DNA of 64,000 nucleotides from Pelodera strongyloides (GCA_036852015.1 JAANDG010000272.1:1-64000), one strand, 5' to 3'; positions 1 through 11,254 are shown, numbered from the stretch's first letter. Translations and numbers: made by a program. Notes: generated from the letters alone by a model not told the origin.

Positions 1-160
1 CTGACTATGTAGGAGAGCTTTGTTAATTTCGAATTTCGATGAGGGTTAAAGCGGCTCACCTCAAATCGTGTCCGGGCGGGAGGAATACGAAGGGTGATTG
101 GTGGATCGATCAAATGAAAAAGTGTAATTGTCCCATACAAACAAGGCAGGACAAATTCGA

Positions 161-690
161 TTGCAGAAAGCTGTTCCGGGCGAGGGTTTACCATGTTTGC
201 CTGCAACAAATTGTTGTGGATTGGCTAAAGCTCTCGCCTTGTGAACGGTGAGTAATTCCAGCCCGGAAAATGTTCTGCTCTAAAGATGGTTGGTGCGGAC
301 CTCGTTGAAATGTGCTTTGTTTATTTATGCCTTTACTAGGAATGTATTTTCCTTTATCATTTGGTTTTCCTTGGCGTTCGTCTACTTTCTTAAATCTTAA
401 CGTTGGGATAGTGCTAGTTCGAGTGGATGTTTCGCTCTGGCGTGGCGAGTTAAAAAAAACGTCGCTAATTTCACTGAGGCTTAGAGCTATTCCGGGCGAG
501 AGTTTACCATGTTTGTCTGCGTCTGCAACAAACTGTTGTGGATTGGCTAAAGCTATCGCCTTGCGAATGGTGAATAAGTCCGTTTGAAGACCGTTTGTAA
601 ATGCTTAAACTGCCGAAAGGTGTCTTGTTTATTGATGCGTTTGCGTTCACAAAAAATGTACTTTCCTTCCTCGCGCATATTCTTTCGTTT
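161..690. repeat. Diverged tandem duplication in the left flank
   Basis: Two copies of one segment lie in tandem about 310 bp apart. The block around 161-260 (TTCCGGGCGAGGGTTTACCA, then a stretch reading TTGTTGTGGATTGGCTAAAG) recurs around 485-570 with scattered substitutions and a 6-bp insertion. The following T-rich stretches near 310-370 and 620-690 also resemble each other. No convincing coding exon is visible in 1-786. Short ORFs here share no recognised domain. This is the region upstream of the PPAN start and may hold its promoter, but no core promoter motif could be assigned. Confidence 0.6.
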
Positions 691-786
691 AATTATCTGC
701 TCGTTTCGTTGTGTGGCACTCCAATCCGTAGTTTATGCAGTCCTTGCTATTTTCCTTTCTAAAAAATTTCGTTCCGGTACCCGACA

Positions 787-3700
787 ATGCGAGGAAAGAG
801 AAGAGGAAATCGGGAGGGTTCTCCCGACAATTGGCAGCCAAAGAAAAGGAGACATGTGAGTTTTTGCCCGTTATTCCAGATAGAGTTCTTAGTTGGAGCT
901 TGTTTACATTTTTTAATTGGCTGGATGTATGTGTTTGCGTGTTTTCGGTGGTACCCGTGGTATCCACCTCCAGAAACGATCTACCACAAAGCCGGCGATG
1001 TTTGCAAGCATTTGATTTAACTTGTATTTTTGGTCTGTTAACGTAGTTTATGGGTTTGCTGTTTACTACAGCATGCTTCCTGTTAGGAGGATAGAGGACC
1101 ATAGAATAAGGATATTGAACTTATAACGAGAGCTATTAGCATATTCTTTTAGTCCAAGAAGGATAAGCAGCCCGGAATTCGTCACGAACTGGACGAGTTG
1201 CAATCGGCAGTGTCCGCAGTCGGAGAAGCGGCGGATACAAAGTGAGTCTGAGTTTGGAATATTTTTTGTTTTATGTTTATTTTAAGAACGCGTCCCGTGT
1301 AAATTTTTTGTCAATTTTATGTCGTGCGTTTAATGACTCCTCGAAATTACCGAAAGTGATTCGTTGTTTTCGTCGCCTGTTGGTACGCGTTCTGAAAACC
1401 TATTTACTTTTGCATTTACATCTATTGTAGGCAAATTGTCGTTTTATTGTGCCGAAGCACGTTTTGTCTATAAGTATTTTTGCTCTGAGCAATTCACAAT
1501 TCAGTACCATTTGTGCGTTTAGTGTTTAGACGTTTTCGAAAGTTGTAATTTAAAAAAAGGAGTAATTAATGTAAAACTAATATATAGAAAAGTGCAAAAG
1601 ATGTGTTCTTTCACATGAAAACCCCAAACCCCATTTTGACCCTGATATATTTTTCGTTTTTTTTAGGCAACCACACACCTTTGTCATTCACCGTGGAAAG
1701 GTGGGCAAGTATATCAGGAACTTGGTGACCGATATCCGATGGATTATGGAGCCGAATACGTCGAGGAATCTTAAGGTTTGTATTTTTATTATTTTCTCTA
1801 GAATGTGTTGTTAGTTTGACGTGTTGGTGTAGAGTTTTTCCCTATGTTCTATCTTGGCAGGGTTTATCTTTATGTGGCACTAAGCACTAAGAAATGCGAT
1901 GCGGCACTAAGGTTAAATGAAGAAATCCGTTCGGGTTGGACCTTTCCGAAAGGATCTTGAACACGCAGGGGTTACTTGTGCACAATTTGGCATGTATTTT
2001 TTCCCGACCGCCGACCTGCCCGCAGGCACATGGCAGTACGTGCACAAGACCGGAAGGAAATGCACAGTGCACAATTAAATCGATTCAATTCTTAAAACGA
2101 AAACCCCTGCGTGTTCACGGAAACTGTGTACTGTACTTTTCACTTTCACAAAGCATTAAATCCTTTCGGAAAGGTCCAACCCGAACGGGGTTTTTGCCTC
2201 TTTCTCTTTCGGAAAGAGCAACCCGAACGCGCCCTTAGAAATGCATATTTGTATAAGTCTTCCTTTATGATACTATGTATTTTCTTCTTGCAGGCGCGAA
2301 AAGTGAACAATATCCGTGATTTCATCGTGAACGGTGTTCCGATGGGCCTGACAAACATGGTGGTTCTGACGCGGCCCGATTCTGGAGTGATTGCTCGTTT
2401 CCTGAGAGTCCCACAGGGACCCACGGTTACTTGTAAAGGTGGGGAGTTTGTTTGAATTTATCTTATTGATGTGTATTGTTTGACTTTGTCTGTAGCACTT
2501 TGAGACTTAGCACTGTCATAAAAAGGTTAAGTTTAAGGTTAGATCAGTGTATGCATGTCATACGATTTATATGACGTATCTATATTGTTTTTTTTGTAAG
2601 TCATTGTATTTTTTAATGATCTACCTCAAATTGAAAGTCGTGTATTAATATTGGCATGCGAACAATTTCAACCGTGCTTTGCAATTTTTGTGTTCCACGT
2701 TCCACTGTCAACTCATGATGTTCTGGTAGTCTGGTTTATATTTATTTATTCAATGAGGAATGAGTAAATTAAAGCGAAATACCAGCCCCTTTTGTCACGA
2801 AATGTGCAAATGAAGTATATGTGCACACAACCAGAAATACCCTTGAGCAAAAATCCCCAAACCGGGTAACATAGTAACATTTCGCTTTAATAATCGCGAT
2901 GAGACTAAATTCTTATTTTTCAGTGATGGAATACTCGCTTCGGCGGGATGTGCTCACGCAGCAAAAACGGCGTTATTGGTCGGAAACGTATTTCAAGAGA
3001 GGTCCACTCGTTGTGATGAATGGTTGGTGTTTTTTTATATATTATTTATTTTTGTTTGATGTGTTGGGTAGGGGCTATCCTTTAGTCACCCCGGTTTTGT
3101 TACTAGATTGTTATTGTTTGCTGAGGACGAGTTTTGAAATTGCATTATTCTTGTGGCTGGGCTGCACTTCCCTCGTGGTTGGCGTTGGCCGTTGGCTCAA
3201 ATAATCTCCGAAGGTTATGTGTATTGCAATTAAAAAGAAAATAAAAGGAATTTTGAAGAATGGAAAACAGTGCAAACTTTGTATTTTGTATCACGTTCTG
3301 TTTCACCATAAAAGTATATAGACCACCAGTAACGCGTCAACGTTTACCTTTCCTTTTGCCATGTACATGATGTTTTTTCTTAGCGAACACAAACACAGCT
3401 CACTGGATTTTTTCAACTTGGAACTTGAACTTATTTGTTTGCAGAGAATTTAACTTACCATTCGCTGGTTTTTTAACTTACTATTGTTTTGGCTTCAAGT
3501 TACCTTTTCCGTTTCTTCGTTTAGTTTTATATATTATGAGAATTTAACTTACCATTCGCTGGTTTTTTAACTTACTATTGTTTTGGCTTCAAGTTACCTT
3601 TTCCGTTTCTTCGTTTAGGTTTATATATTATGAGAATTTAACTTACCATTCGCTGGTTTTTTAACTTACTATTGTTTTGGCTTCAAGTTACCTTTTCCGT

Positions 3701-6700
3701 TTCTTCGTTTAGGTTTATATATTATATATTTATATTTCTTCGTTCAGGCTTCAACGATCCGACAAAGAAGCACCTGAAGCTCATCCAGACCATGTTCCAG
3801 AATATGTTCCCGACGATCAATATTGACACGGTAGGGGTTTCCTTTTATTTTTAGTTTTGTGATGCACAGGGCATAAAACGCTGGGAAAAGCTCAAAACCA
3901 CCATGCAGATATTAGATATATTTTTTTTCGTCTAGGAACAAATTCAGGGTGGAAACTGGAAAAAAGGTCTCTCTGATGTAACCCAAACCATGTTAGCGCT
4001 ATCGCGCTACCAAAGGATATATTGTGTTTCCCAACATTCTATCCATTTATGATATGTTTCTGATTTATTTCTGTGCTCACCATGCCTAATTTTCTAATCG
4101 CGACGGTGGTATGGGTGCCAGCTCAAAACCACCATCGACATTTATGCAATATGCTAATTTGGATGGTGGTTTCGTCGGTCAGGGGTGAACGGAATTATGT
4201 TATGTGGCGCGTTTATTTCTATTTGGGGCTCCTTCTCATGTGTCATATTATGCCAGTTCTACTGCCCTAGAAGCTAGAATGATATGCTTTCTCGTGCATA
4301 CTGTTCAAAAGGGGACGAAGGGACCTTTAAAGCGAAATAGCGGTCGGTTTTGAAACGCAATTGATCACGAAACCACTGTGGTGCGCTATTCGTTTATGGG
4401 TTAGCTTTATTTTTATTTTTATTGTTTTTGTTCCAGTTGCGGGTGAAACACGTACGAAGATGCCTTATGATCAACTATGACGCGGAGAAGGACTTGATCG
4501 AAATTAGGCATTAGTGAGTTTATTTCTTTAAAGCGAAATGCTATCCCCTTTGGAAAATTTGCATATGATAGGAAAATCTTATGTATCCTATGCTAATTTT
4601 GTACGATTGCCGTGGATTATCGTACAAAATTAGCATAGGATACATAGGATTTGCTTATCATATGCAAATTTTCCAAAGGGGATAGCATTTCGCTTTAAAT
4701 CGTTTTATCATTTTTTCGCGACTTCGCCTGGGTTCCGGTGAAGATGGGTGGACCTTATGTAATGAAGGCGAAAATTATTGGTCACTTGACTTACTTCGAT
4801 TTATTTCATTACCATTAGTATTGTGGGGATTGAGATCATCGTAAATCCCCTTATTTACACATGTGATGTTTGTGTGTTTTTTCAGTCGTTTGATTGGATT
4901 CGTTTATTTATTTTATAATCATAAATGTTAAATTTAGCGTGATCAAGGCTGTGGTGACGGGATTGTCGAAACCGGTGAAGAAACTTGTCCAGTCGAAGGT
5001 GCCAGACTTGGGAAAATACAAGGACATTGCGGATTTCTTTGAGAAGTATGTATCTTTTTTGTTGTTTATTTGATTTACTAAATCGTTATCTTTGAGCTAC
5101 GGCGAATTGCACGTCGACTTATGTTGGACGTGTCGTAGATTCTGAAGCAGCCGCGTAGTTTATTTGTAGTTTCAGTCGTTAGCCTTCAGAGGTAATATCA
5201 CTGTTTGTTGTGGGGTGGGATTACTTTCGGAGGCAGTTTAGGGCGCATTCGCGATGGGCATTGTCCGGAAAATAAAAAAGTGGTTCGAGATGAACACCGA
5301 GAAAAAAATAATACATGCAAAATAATTGTCGAAAATGCAAATGTACCGTAATTGGAACTAAAGTCAATCGATCATTTGCATGTGTATGCGTGGCAATTGC
5401 ATTCTTTTCTGGTGTGGTCCATCTCGAACCAAAAGTTTTCCCGGAAAAGTAGGAGTAGGAAAATGTCCATCTCGAATGCGCCCTTAGCTGTACACCGCTG
5501 GAAAGTGCACGCTCAAGCAGGGGTTTCAGTGGCGTTCGTTCGTACAAATCGTACATTTGTTTGCTCTGGTTTTTGTGGTTTCTTTCACAGGCGCTCCTTG
5601 GCACTGCCATAGCATAAAGCACCCCGCCAAATACGTACGACCATTTCCCGGTCTCTTCGCTATAACCCTTCTGGTAGGGTGAACCATATCCCGAAAAAAC
5701 CGTCAACATCCAATCCTTACGCATTATATATATGCAAATTAGTCTAAATCAGCTTCCGACGAAGGCTTGTACCATTTCCCCAAAGTTTTGAGATGCGGAT
5801 CCTATTTATGCCCCGGGCACTGCTCACTGCTGCTAGCTCCTTATGGGCTAGCAGTCTGTGCATGACCGGGCTGAAGTACTGCCCCTAATGCGAAATGCCG
5901 TCTTGTGAATAAATGTAACGTCTTATCAAGTTATATTATTTCCATTTTCAGTCCCGGTCAGCTGAGTGAAAGTGAATGGGAAGAAGAGGCAAAGGAGGTG
6001 ACCCTTCCACAGGATTTGGCCAAGCGAGGACTCAAGCAGGGATCGAAGAGCAATATCAGGTTGGGGATGGTTTATTTGGTTTAAAGCGGTGTGACACGAG
6101 GTTTATGAGGTGTTCCTTGTCCAGCTGCGGTGCCATATCCTATACACATGCGAATTCATTTAGAAAAGTCGCTCAGTATCGCATATATTTTGCATACGCT
6201 ATACGGGTAGGGAGTATGTAGCGTTTTCAAAAACAGTCTGTCTTTGCCATACGGCTCCATTGACTCATTTTCATAATTTCACACTAATCAGTTTTGAGAA
6301 ATTGATATGTTTCAAACAATAGTCATATCTGGCTTTTTATATAGATGGTGTTACATGTTTCCAGAGTTTACCGTATATTACCAAACTACTGCGTGGAATG
6401 ATTTTCCTATTATAACGCAACATCTGTAATTGATTACCTTCATAAAAAATGCAAAGAATAGTTTTTAGCAGGATTTTAGCTTCATGTGTAACACTGTGGT
6501 GTTTTTGCGGATTTATGCGGTTTCGTGCGTAACAAAGTTGGCGCGTGCGATTTTTGAGTGTTCGAACACCCAATGCGGTTTTTTGCGTACATGCGGTTTT
6601 TGTGGTGGTGCGTAATATTGTACAATTAGCCCCTGTTGTGGTTTTGTGATAGCCAGTGAAAGTTACATTGCCTTTCTTGTGCATGACTAGCGAACAGAGT

Positions 6701-9700
6701 GCTTTCATTGTAGCCATAATTGTTGGCTAAACCAGCAAAGTACGTGGCGAATTGCAGATTATAAATTATTCTGAGCCTTCGGTTTAGAAACTATATTCTC
6801 GCTAAATCGCTTTTTTTAGACTAGTCGAGCTGGGACCCCGTATGAGTCCCATACGTAACTTAACCTAGCATACATGATCTAGCGCGTAAAATTACACACG
6901 AGCAGGGAATAAATTAGGTCCGCATCTCAACATTTTGGGAAGGTGATTTAGACTAATTTGCATATAATGTATTAGGGATCGGGAGCTGGTTTAGACTAAT
7001 TTGCATACAATGCATTACGGATTGGGAGGTGATCGTCCGCTTTTGGCGGGGTGTTTTATGCTATGCACACGAGCCATCTGTCTCCGGAGTGGGTTTGACC
7101 AATCCCGGAGGCTTTTGCATCTTTATATGTTTGAGGTGAAAGCACTGATAAAATATGATTGGGCCCTCAAGTAAGGGTTAAAAAGGTTAATGGTTAAATC
7201 AAGGACTGTTCTTCAGGGCCCCGAAAGGGTCCCTACAGTCCGCTCTGGTCTACCGAAGTAGTGCGCTCCAGAGAATAGGTCATCCTTGATTATCCTTGGC
7301 CATATCCAAATCGAAATTATGTGTATAGTCACTTCTTTTTAGATTGGTCGAGCTGGGACCCCGTATGAGTTTGGAAGTGATCAAGATCCAGGAGGGCGTC
7401 GACGAGGGTGAAGTGCTCTACCACAAGTACGTGCAGAAGACGGATGAGGAGGTGGCCGAGCTGAGACGCATAGCTCCGGTGCTCAAGTAAGTTCTTGGTC
7501 TTATGTTAAAGCGGTATAACAGCTGGTTTTCTGGAAAGTGCCCTGTAGTTTAGGTTTAGGTTGTGTTCTCACGTGTGCAAATGACGGCGCCTTTTCTAAT
7601 AATATTCACTTGCATATAACATATGGGAATGCAATTGTCAAAACGTGCGTTTCAAAAACGGTTATGTTGCTTTGAGCGTAGGCTCGGGTTAAGTACGGTT
7701 TGTAGTTCATACCCGCGGGTTAGGTACCGACACGGCACTCGTTATTGGTGTACTGTTCGTGCAGTATGAGGGGTTTAAAGTAGGAATATTTGTATGTTTT
7801 TACCAAGACAAGTGCTCAATTTTATATTGCTACGAGAGATAAATCCTGAATTTCATCCCATATGTTTCAACCAGTCATCATATGTAGCTTCTTTCTATGT
7901 GGTGCTGATAAGTTGGTCCATTTGTTTTCGATTTGACTGTTTTGTATACGCAGTTTGCTACATCGCACTATAGACGCTTCTTTGTGAAGCTGCTTACGCA
8001 GTGCAAAAATTCTTTTAGATATAGATGGCTTTCCGTTATCCTGCCTTTTTTTGTGTTTACCGTAACCTACGCGATCATCTTCAATACTTTCAAATTTAAC
8101 GGATTAATTTTTTTAATGAACATGGTGCTGCATGATGCCCGAATTATTGGAAACACCGTGAGAAGTGTTGAAGCGTTTTTCGTATAAGTTGGGGAAAGCT
8201 ATATAGCTAAATAAGGAACGACATCGCTATCTGCTTTAATCTCTAAATCATAACGCTAAGGTATCTAAATCATAACGTTAACACTAAGGTATTAAAGTTT
8301 TTTTATTTCCAATTATAGGAAGCGTCGTGAGAAGCGCATCCTGGAGGAGGAGCACCGTGTCATTAACAAGATCAAGGCAATTGAGGAGAGGAAGAAGGCC
8401 GATGAGAACAAGACCAAGGAGCAGATGTGAGTTAATTAGCTGGATTAGGTTTTGATTCTAATTATCCAATTTATTGATTGACTGGCATGCGCTTCTGTTG
8501 CAAGGCGCAAGGATTGTTCATTGTGCTTGACGAGAGAACCTGATTGGCGCGTTTTGGCTTAAAGCGGTATGCACGTGGTATGAAACATATGCTGGACGTG
8601 TCATCACATACGAATTTCTGTACCTGTCGATCTCGAAATGGCACAGAATTGCGAACGTCCGTAATACGTTTCAAAACCCGTGTCACATTTTTGGTACCTT
8701 TAGCGTTTGTAGTTTGTATACTTTAAAACATGTTCTCACCACTATAGAAGAACCAGGCATGGGAAAAACAAAAAGAGTATATTATTTTTTTAGTTGTAGA
8801 AAGCTCGCAAACAGCTGTGACATGTGAATTCCATTGACTTTCAGTTGCTATAGAACTATTGGCACATTTGGTTTATTTTGTTTTTTTTTGGACGATTGGG
8901 GGTTTCGGAGTTGTCTAGTTCATGCATTTTCGAATTTGAAATAGTTTGTGTCGCGTTTCGGGAAAGTATATCTAACGCCTCGCACTGGCAAAATTTTTTT
9001 TGCGCGAAGTTTTTCTTTGAGGAGATGTAACTGACAACATTCCAAGTGTGTATCTATCTGAATTGTGAATTTCTAAATAATTTATACTATGTTTCAGTGA
9101 GCGTGCTGCCCGTCAACAGGCTGCGGTGACTGGACAAACGGAAGACGTGGAGAATGACAGAAAGAGAGACAGAGAGATCGAGCTGGAACGTGAGAGGTGA
9201 GAGATGAAAAGATAGGAGGGTCTTTTTTGAAGGTCCATTAGGCGCCTTCTAGGTTAGTTTGTATGATGACTGCCTTGAGCAGCTCAATTACTATGGATGT
9301 AAGTTGGATTCACAAGCCTTGTTAGAGTATATTGAGAGCAATTTTGGCTGGAACTAGGAAAAGGGTAGCTGGATGCCGAATCTCTCATTTCTTGGACAGG
9401 GAGCGAACTAACTGGTCCCAAAAAGCTAGAGCTTGTCGGTCAGGTTCATCGTCGTATAGAAGTCAGGTTCAGCGTGGCAAAACAGAGTTCAAGTCTCTGC
9501 AGATTCTTATTATAGCTTAATTTTCTTTTGCTTTAAAGCGAAATACCGGCCGGTTTTTGAAACGCATCTCAAGTACTTGCATTCCTATGCATTTATGCAA
9601 TGTGGGGTCTAGTTTTTATTCTAATTTTTGCTCATTTGCATATGCTGCATAATAAAGCAGGTCTGCTCGATGTGTTTCGCAAACCGGCCGGTGTATCGCT

Positions 9701-10199
9701 TTAATTTATTTTGATTTTCAGAGAAGAAGGAGTGTCGTTTGGCGGGTCTGACGGTGGAAAGCGTGGCGGTAAAAATGAGAATTCGAACCGAGGAAGAATG
9801 AGAGGAATGCCCGGAGGAGGAATGGATGAAGAGGGAGGAGGAAGGGGAGGAAGAGGATCATTCCGGGGAAGGAGAGGAGACGGAGACAGAGGAGGAAGAG
9901 GAGGATCATTCCGGGGAAGGAGAGGAAGAGATGAAGATGGAGGAGGAAGAGGAGGATCATTCCGTGGCAGGAGAGGAAGAGATGAAGATGGAGGAGGAAG
10001 AGGAGGATCATTCCGTGGCAGGAGAGGAAGAGATGAAGATGGAGGAGGAAGAGGAGGAGGATCATCCTTCCGAGGTAGAGGAGGTGGAGATAGAGGAGGA
10101 GGAAGAGGATCAGGAGGATCATCCTTCCGAGGTAGAGGAGGAGGTGGAGATAGAGGAGGAAGGGGAGGCAGAGGGTCGTTCAGAGGAAGGAGAGGTTAG
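787..10199 (+). CDS. PPAN: Peter Pan / suppressor of SWI4 1 homolog (Brix-domain 60S ribosome biogenesis factor), 13 exons
   Basis: Coding exons: 787-855, 1153-1241, 1667-1775, 2294-2438, 2924-3022, 3748-3830, 4437-4513, 4938-5045, 5952-6059, 7343-7486, 8319-8426, 9098-9196, 9722-10199 (TAG at 10197). The parts join in frame and give 571 aa. The start MRGKRRGNREGSPDNW is basic, as in the family. The Brix domain runs from about residue 54 (QPHTFVIHRGKVG, MEPNTSRNLK) through GPTVTCKVMEYSLRRDV, LIQTMFQNMFPTINID, INYD...IEIRHY and the signature ELGPRMSLEVIKIQEG in exon 10, ending near residue 340. A charged helical stretch (exons 11-12) and a GGGRGG/SFRGRRG tail (exon 13) follow. Family role (known): nucleolar binding of pre-60S particles and 27S pre-rRNA processing; human PPAN also ends in an RG-rich tail. 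Every junction has GT-AG ends. Introns carry many MITEs, and two of them have duplicated 3' splice-site regions. Confidence 0.95.
1925..2236. repeat. Inverted-repeat element in PPAN intron 3
   Basis: CGTTCGGGTTGGACCTTTCC with the following GAAAGGAT at the left end is mirrored near 2160-2190 as ATCCTTTCGGAAAGG and TCCAACCCGAACG. An inner arm around ACACGCAGGGGTT recurs inverted as AACCCCTGCGTGT. The right flank carries a second short arm, CTTTCGGAAAGAGCAACCCG. This is a non-coding foldback element with no transposase. ORFs across it are by-products. Confidence 0.6.
2769..2890. repeat. Short TTAAAGCG-ended MITE in PPAN intron 4
   Basis: It begins TTAAAGCGAAATACCAGCCC and ends CATTTCGCTTTAA, so the outer 10-12 bp are inverted and the ends carry TTAA. 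The 122-bp body differs from the other families in the window. It ends 33 bp before exon 5. Confidence 0.6.
3444..3725 (+). repeat. 94-bp unit repeated three times, carrying decoy 3' splice sites
   Basis: Units begin at 3444, 3538 and 3632, each with GAGAATTTAACTTACCATTC, and are nearly identical. Each ends in a pyrimidine-rich TTTCTTCGTTTAG, very like the true acceptor of PPAN exon 6 (TTTCTTCGTTCAG at 3735-3747). The array therefore puts three acceptor-like sites (AG at 3523-3524, 3617-3618, 3711-3712) in the last 230 bp of the intron. Confidence 0.9.
4528..4698. repeat. 171-bp near-perfect hairpin MITE, copy 1 (PPAN intron 7)
   Basis: The two arms are almost perfect reverse complements from TTAAAGCGAAATGCTATCCC to GGGATAGCATTTCGCTTTAA. 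They include AAATTTGCATATGATA and CTATGTATCCTATGCTAA and leave a short central loop around ACGATTGCCGTGGATTATCG. The element starts 14 bp after the exon 7 donor. Copies 2 and 3 lie at 34351-34521 and 60352-60522 and have exactly the same length. Confidence 0.9.
5237..5488. repeat. Inverted-repeat element with TTTAGGGCGCATTCG ends (PPAN intron 8)
   Basis: The left end TTTAGGGCGCATTCGCGATG pairs with the right end CATCTCGAATGCGCCCTTAG. An inner pair, GGTTCGAGATGAACACC and GGTCCATCTCGAACC, gives a second arm. The long ORF on the minus strand across 5221-5724 runs through this element and is not a gene. The right flank resembles the inner part of the element at 1925-2236 (GCAGGGGTT), suggesting related families. 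Confidence 0.65.
6811..6848 (+). repeat. Duplicated 3' splice site and first ~28 nt of PPAN exon 10 inside intron 9
   Basis: The polypyrimidine tract, AG and following GTCGAGCTGGGACCCCGTAT match 7336-7371, the true end of intron 9 and start of exon 10; the coding part differs only by ACTAG versus ATTGG. After ATGAGT the copies part company. Splicing to the AG at 6818-6819 would read about 16 codons and then stop at TAG. Confidence 0.85.
7505..7677. repeat. MITE of the AAGCGGTATAAC family (PPAN intron 10)
   Basis: It starts GTTAAAGCGGTATAACAGCT and ends near TTCAAAAACGGTTATGTTGC, a degraded inverted end. The interior has CATATGGGAATGCAATTGTC, shared with copies near 15320 and (inverted) 27720. 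It starts 18 bp after the exon 10 donor. Weaker relatives begin near 6080 and 8560 in other PPAN introns. Confidence 0.6.
9533..9704. repeat. CCGG MITE copy 1 (PPAN intron 12)
   Basis: The ends are TTAAAGCGAAATACCGGCCG and CCGGTGTATCGCTTTAA, with inner GTTTTTGAAACGCATC mirrored as GTGTTTCGCAAAC and a TTTGCATA core. It ends only 17 bp before exon 13 (9722), so it occupies the usual polypyrimidine/branch-point zone of that intron. Confidence 0.85.
9835..10196 (+). repeat. In-frame minisatellite encoding the PPAN RGG tail
   Basis: Purine-rich units in exon 13 encode repeated GGGRGG-SFRGRRG-RDED blocks. The best-preserved unit is about 54 bp, present in three nearly identical copies (about 9895-10050), and shorter related units continue to the stop codon. 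RGG/RG tails typically bind RNA and are arginine-methylated (family knowledge). The low complexity also opens long shadow ORFs, acidic in one plus frame and leucine-rich on the minus strand. Confidence 0.85.
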
Positions 10200-11254
10200 G
10201 TTACGGTACTTTGATTGGAGTATGTTAACACTAGCGTATCGTATACAGTGTACCTTATATTCGTTGTTGATTTTAGTAGACCGTTATATTGTTGAATTTT
10301 TGTTGTTACTGTTTGCTTTCTGAATTCTCTGTTTTTGACAACTATTTGATAGTAGGTAGAACGAGTTTCAATTCCTTTGATTACCTGTAGAGAACTTTTT
10401 TTAAATGTACGAAAATAAGATTAATTATAGTAAGAATAATTTTATGAATTTAAGATAACAGTTTGAGGTTTTGAACATGTTGACTGAAGTTTGTTATGTT
10501 ATTCTATGGTATTTTTAGTACTTCACTAGTTATTTGCGAATTGTTATCGTGTTATGTTTATTGTTCTTTGTTGACTGTTGCTTGTTATGCACTGTGTGTT
10601 GGTGGTAAACTTTTTTGCCTTTTTGGTTTTGGTTTGAGTGGGTTTGGAAATCAGATTTGCATTTTGGGATTGGTGAAAAGAGGGTTATACGATTTGGTGG
10701 GTTATAGGCAATGGATAAAGTTGGGCTTAGGTATTCTAGTTTTATTGTTTTGGGACCATCGTCTGCTGTAAGAGGATAGGTGTTATGCTTGAAACTATTA
10801 GAGTGGCTAAGAGTTGGGGGTTTGTGCCGTGCCATATTAGGTTCGTTAACAATTGTACTGAGTGTGTAGGATTGGAGGGGTTATTGGGAGGTATGATATT
10901 GTGCGTATAGTTATATAATGAAAAGGAATGTGCGCGGTACTTTACAGTGGTTATGCATATTTCGTAGCTGTATGGGACTGTAGTGTAGGTTGCGAATCAA
11001 CGTTGTAGTAGTCAGTTAACACCCTTTCGATTCCTTCTTTTCACGTGAAACTATGAGAAACGTGGTGTGCGGCGCACCCCTGGCGCGGAAGTGGCGCCGC
11101 TAGGTCGTCTCGAAACCTTGGCGTGCGTGTGGGCAGCGCACAGCGCTTTTTCTCCGCCGCGCACCGGCCAAACCCTCAATCCGCGCGTCATCAATGTCTA
11201 CCGTTGAAGTTTTTTTTTATATTTTGCACTTTCCTAGCCGAAAGTACTGTATTA
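10200..11254. other. PPAN 3' flank, no gene seen
   Basis: This stretch is T-rich and presumably includes the PPAN 3' UTR. No canonical AATAAA was found close after the stop (AATAAG occurs near 10414). A GC-rich segment at 11060-11175, ending in CCGCCGCGCACC, resembles the end of the GC-rich repeats at 12130-12492 and 36600-36892. Confidence 0.5.

Noticed and set aside
5221..5724. 167-aa minus-strand ORF
   Set aside because: It runs through an inverted-repeat element and intron 8 of PPAN; no domain and no start context.
6820..6868. A real alternative exon of PPAN
   Set aside because: Homology to exon 10 stops after about 28 nt, no donor follows in phase, and a stop codon comes soon after; it is reported as a decoy acceptor instead.
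9826..10323. 165-aa Glu-rich ORF overlapping PPAN exon 13, and a Leu-rich ORF on the opposite strand
   Set aside because: Both are frame shadows of the purine-rich RGG minisatellite. The RGG frame joins in phase to exon 12 and ends the Brix protein as in the family.
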